Shown here one piece after another: positions 5,643 through 5,957 of a stretch of 5,957 nt of DNA; the first letter of the stretch is position 1; the number at the start of each line of letters is the position of its first letter. Below the pieces are notes generated by a model that was not told where the DNA came from, did not search any database, and was given only the letters and a program-made list of their open reading frames with translations. Both the position numbers and the translations under genes were made by a program. Source of the stretch: Actinomycetes bacterium (GTDB lineage: Bacteria > Actinomycetota > Acidimicrobiia > Acidimicrobiales > Acidimicrobiaceae); the NCBI GenBank assembly GCA_021833085.1, contig JAKBGL010000082.1, positions 1-5,957 of the forward strand, written 5' to 3'.

Positions 5643-5957
5643 ATGGATATCGTTCATCCCAGATGCGCAGGAATCGACATCTCCAAACGTGATACCAAGG
5701 TTTGCGTACGAATTGCAAGTGACTCTGGTGGTAAAGCCAAGTCTACTGTTACCACTTGGAGTTCAGTAACCAACCAGGTGCTGGCACTTAGAGATCACCT
5801 AATAGCTGAACAAGTGACGCTAGTGGTAATGGAGGCAACCAGCGATTACTGGAAAATGTTTTACTATTTACTAGAAGACGGTCCATTCGAAGTGGTGCTC
5901 TGTAATCCACGGCACGTGAAAAACCTTCCAGGACGCAAGACAGATGTTTCAGATGCA
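5643..5957 (+). CDS. IS110-family transposase (DEDD recombinase), N-terminal part
   Basis: The first 105 codons of a gene continuing past the window. It is the RuvC-like DEDD domain of IS110 transposases, which act as RNA-guided recombinases joining donor and target at a short core. All four acidic residues are in the expected motifs: D12 in GIDISK, E64 in VVMEAT, and D101 and D104 in RKTDVSDA. NPRHVKNLPGRKTD at 88-101 is a typical family segment. No stop or frameshift interrupts the visible part, so the element could be intact. The C-terminal domain with the catalytic Ser is not in view. The ATG is set by AAAGGAGG 7 nt upstream. The long structured leader places it in the IS110 group in the strict sense. 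It reads in the opposite direction to the tnpA remnant beside it. Confidence 0.92.
   Translation, partial: MDIVHPRCAGIDISKRDTKVCVRIASDSGGKAKSTVTTWSSVTNQVLALRDHLIAEQVTLVVMEATSDYWKMFYYLLEDGPFEVVLCNPRHVKNLPGRKTDVSDA

Larger units (their letters stand above)
5356..5957 (+). mobile_element. IS110-family insertion sequence, left part only
   Basis: A non-coding leader of up to 287 nt is followed by the start of an IS110-type DEDD transposase gene that runs off the window. A long 5' leader and no other gene before the transposase fits the IS110 group, whose guide RNA lies upstream of the gene, rather than the IS1111 group, where it lies downstream. The exact left boundary is unknown. It must lie after about 5355, where tnpA similarity ends, and probably before the first strong hairpin at 5433. 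This family has no long terminal inverted repeats that would fix the edge from one side. Confidence 0.7.

Overview
The window looks like part of the chromosome of a motile bacterium with balanced base composition. Its genes use strong Shine-Dalgarno sites and ATG, GTG and TTG starts. The protein flavour (CheX-type phosphatases, an IS110 element of this type, flagellum-style glycosyltransferases) would fit an acidimicrobial actinobacterium. That taxonomic guess is inference and nothing in the window settles it.

Region 1 (1-3481, plus strand) is a tight four-gene operon: a CheY-type receiver, a CheX-family phosphatase (4-bp overlap), a second, divergent CheX/CheC-like protein (22-bp gap), and a 671-residue glycosyltransferase whose ribosome binding site overlaps the previous stop codon. 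The first three form a plausible phospho-signalling module, with one phosphoacceptor and two candidate dephosphorylating partners. Co-transcription with a glycosyltransferase suggests the locus serves flagellar motility and modification of flagellin or another surface structure.

Region 2 (3482-5123) begins with a short convergent intergenic stretch holding two palindromes. It continues with a minus-strand 405-residue glycosyltransferase, preceded by a possible small coupled gene. Both glycosyltransferases appear to share one plan: a degenerate N-terminal GT-A-like half followed by an intact GT2 domain. The plus-strand enzyme adds a helical TPR-like tail.

Region 3 (about 5180-5957) is a mobile-element junction. 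A C-terminal fragment of an IS200/IS605 Y1 transposase (minus strand), with hairpins at its 3' end, abuts a hairpin-dense stretch. Then comes a long non-coding leader and the first 105 codons of an IS110-family DEDD transposase/recombinase, cut by the window edge. All four DEDD acidic residues are visible.

The best candidate for an unusual system is the roughly 200-290 nt non-coding leader before the IS110 gene. It can fold into a long rod with internal loops and bulges, as expected if it encodes an IS110-type bridge RNA, the guide RNA of these recombinases.
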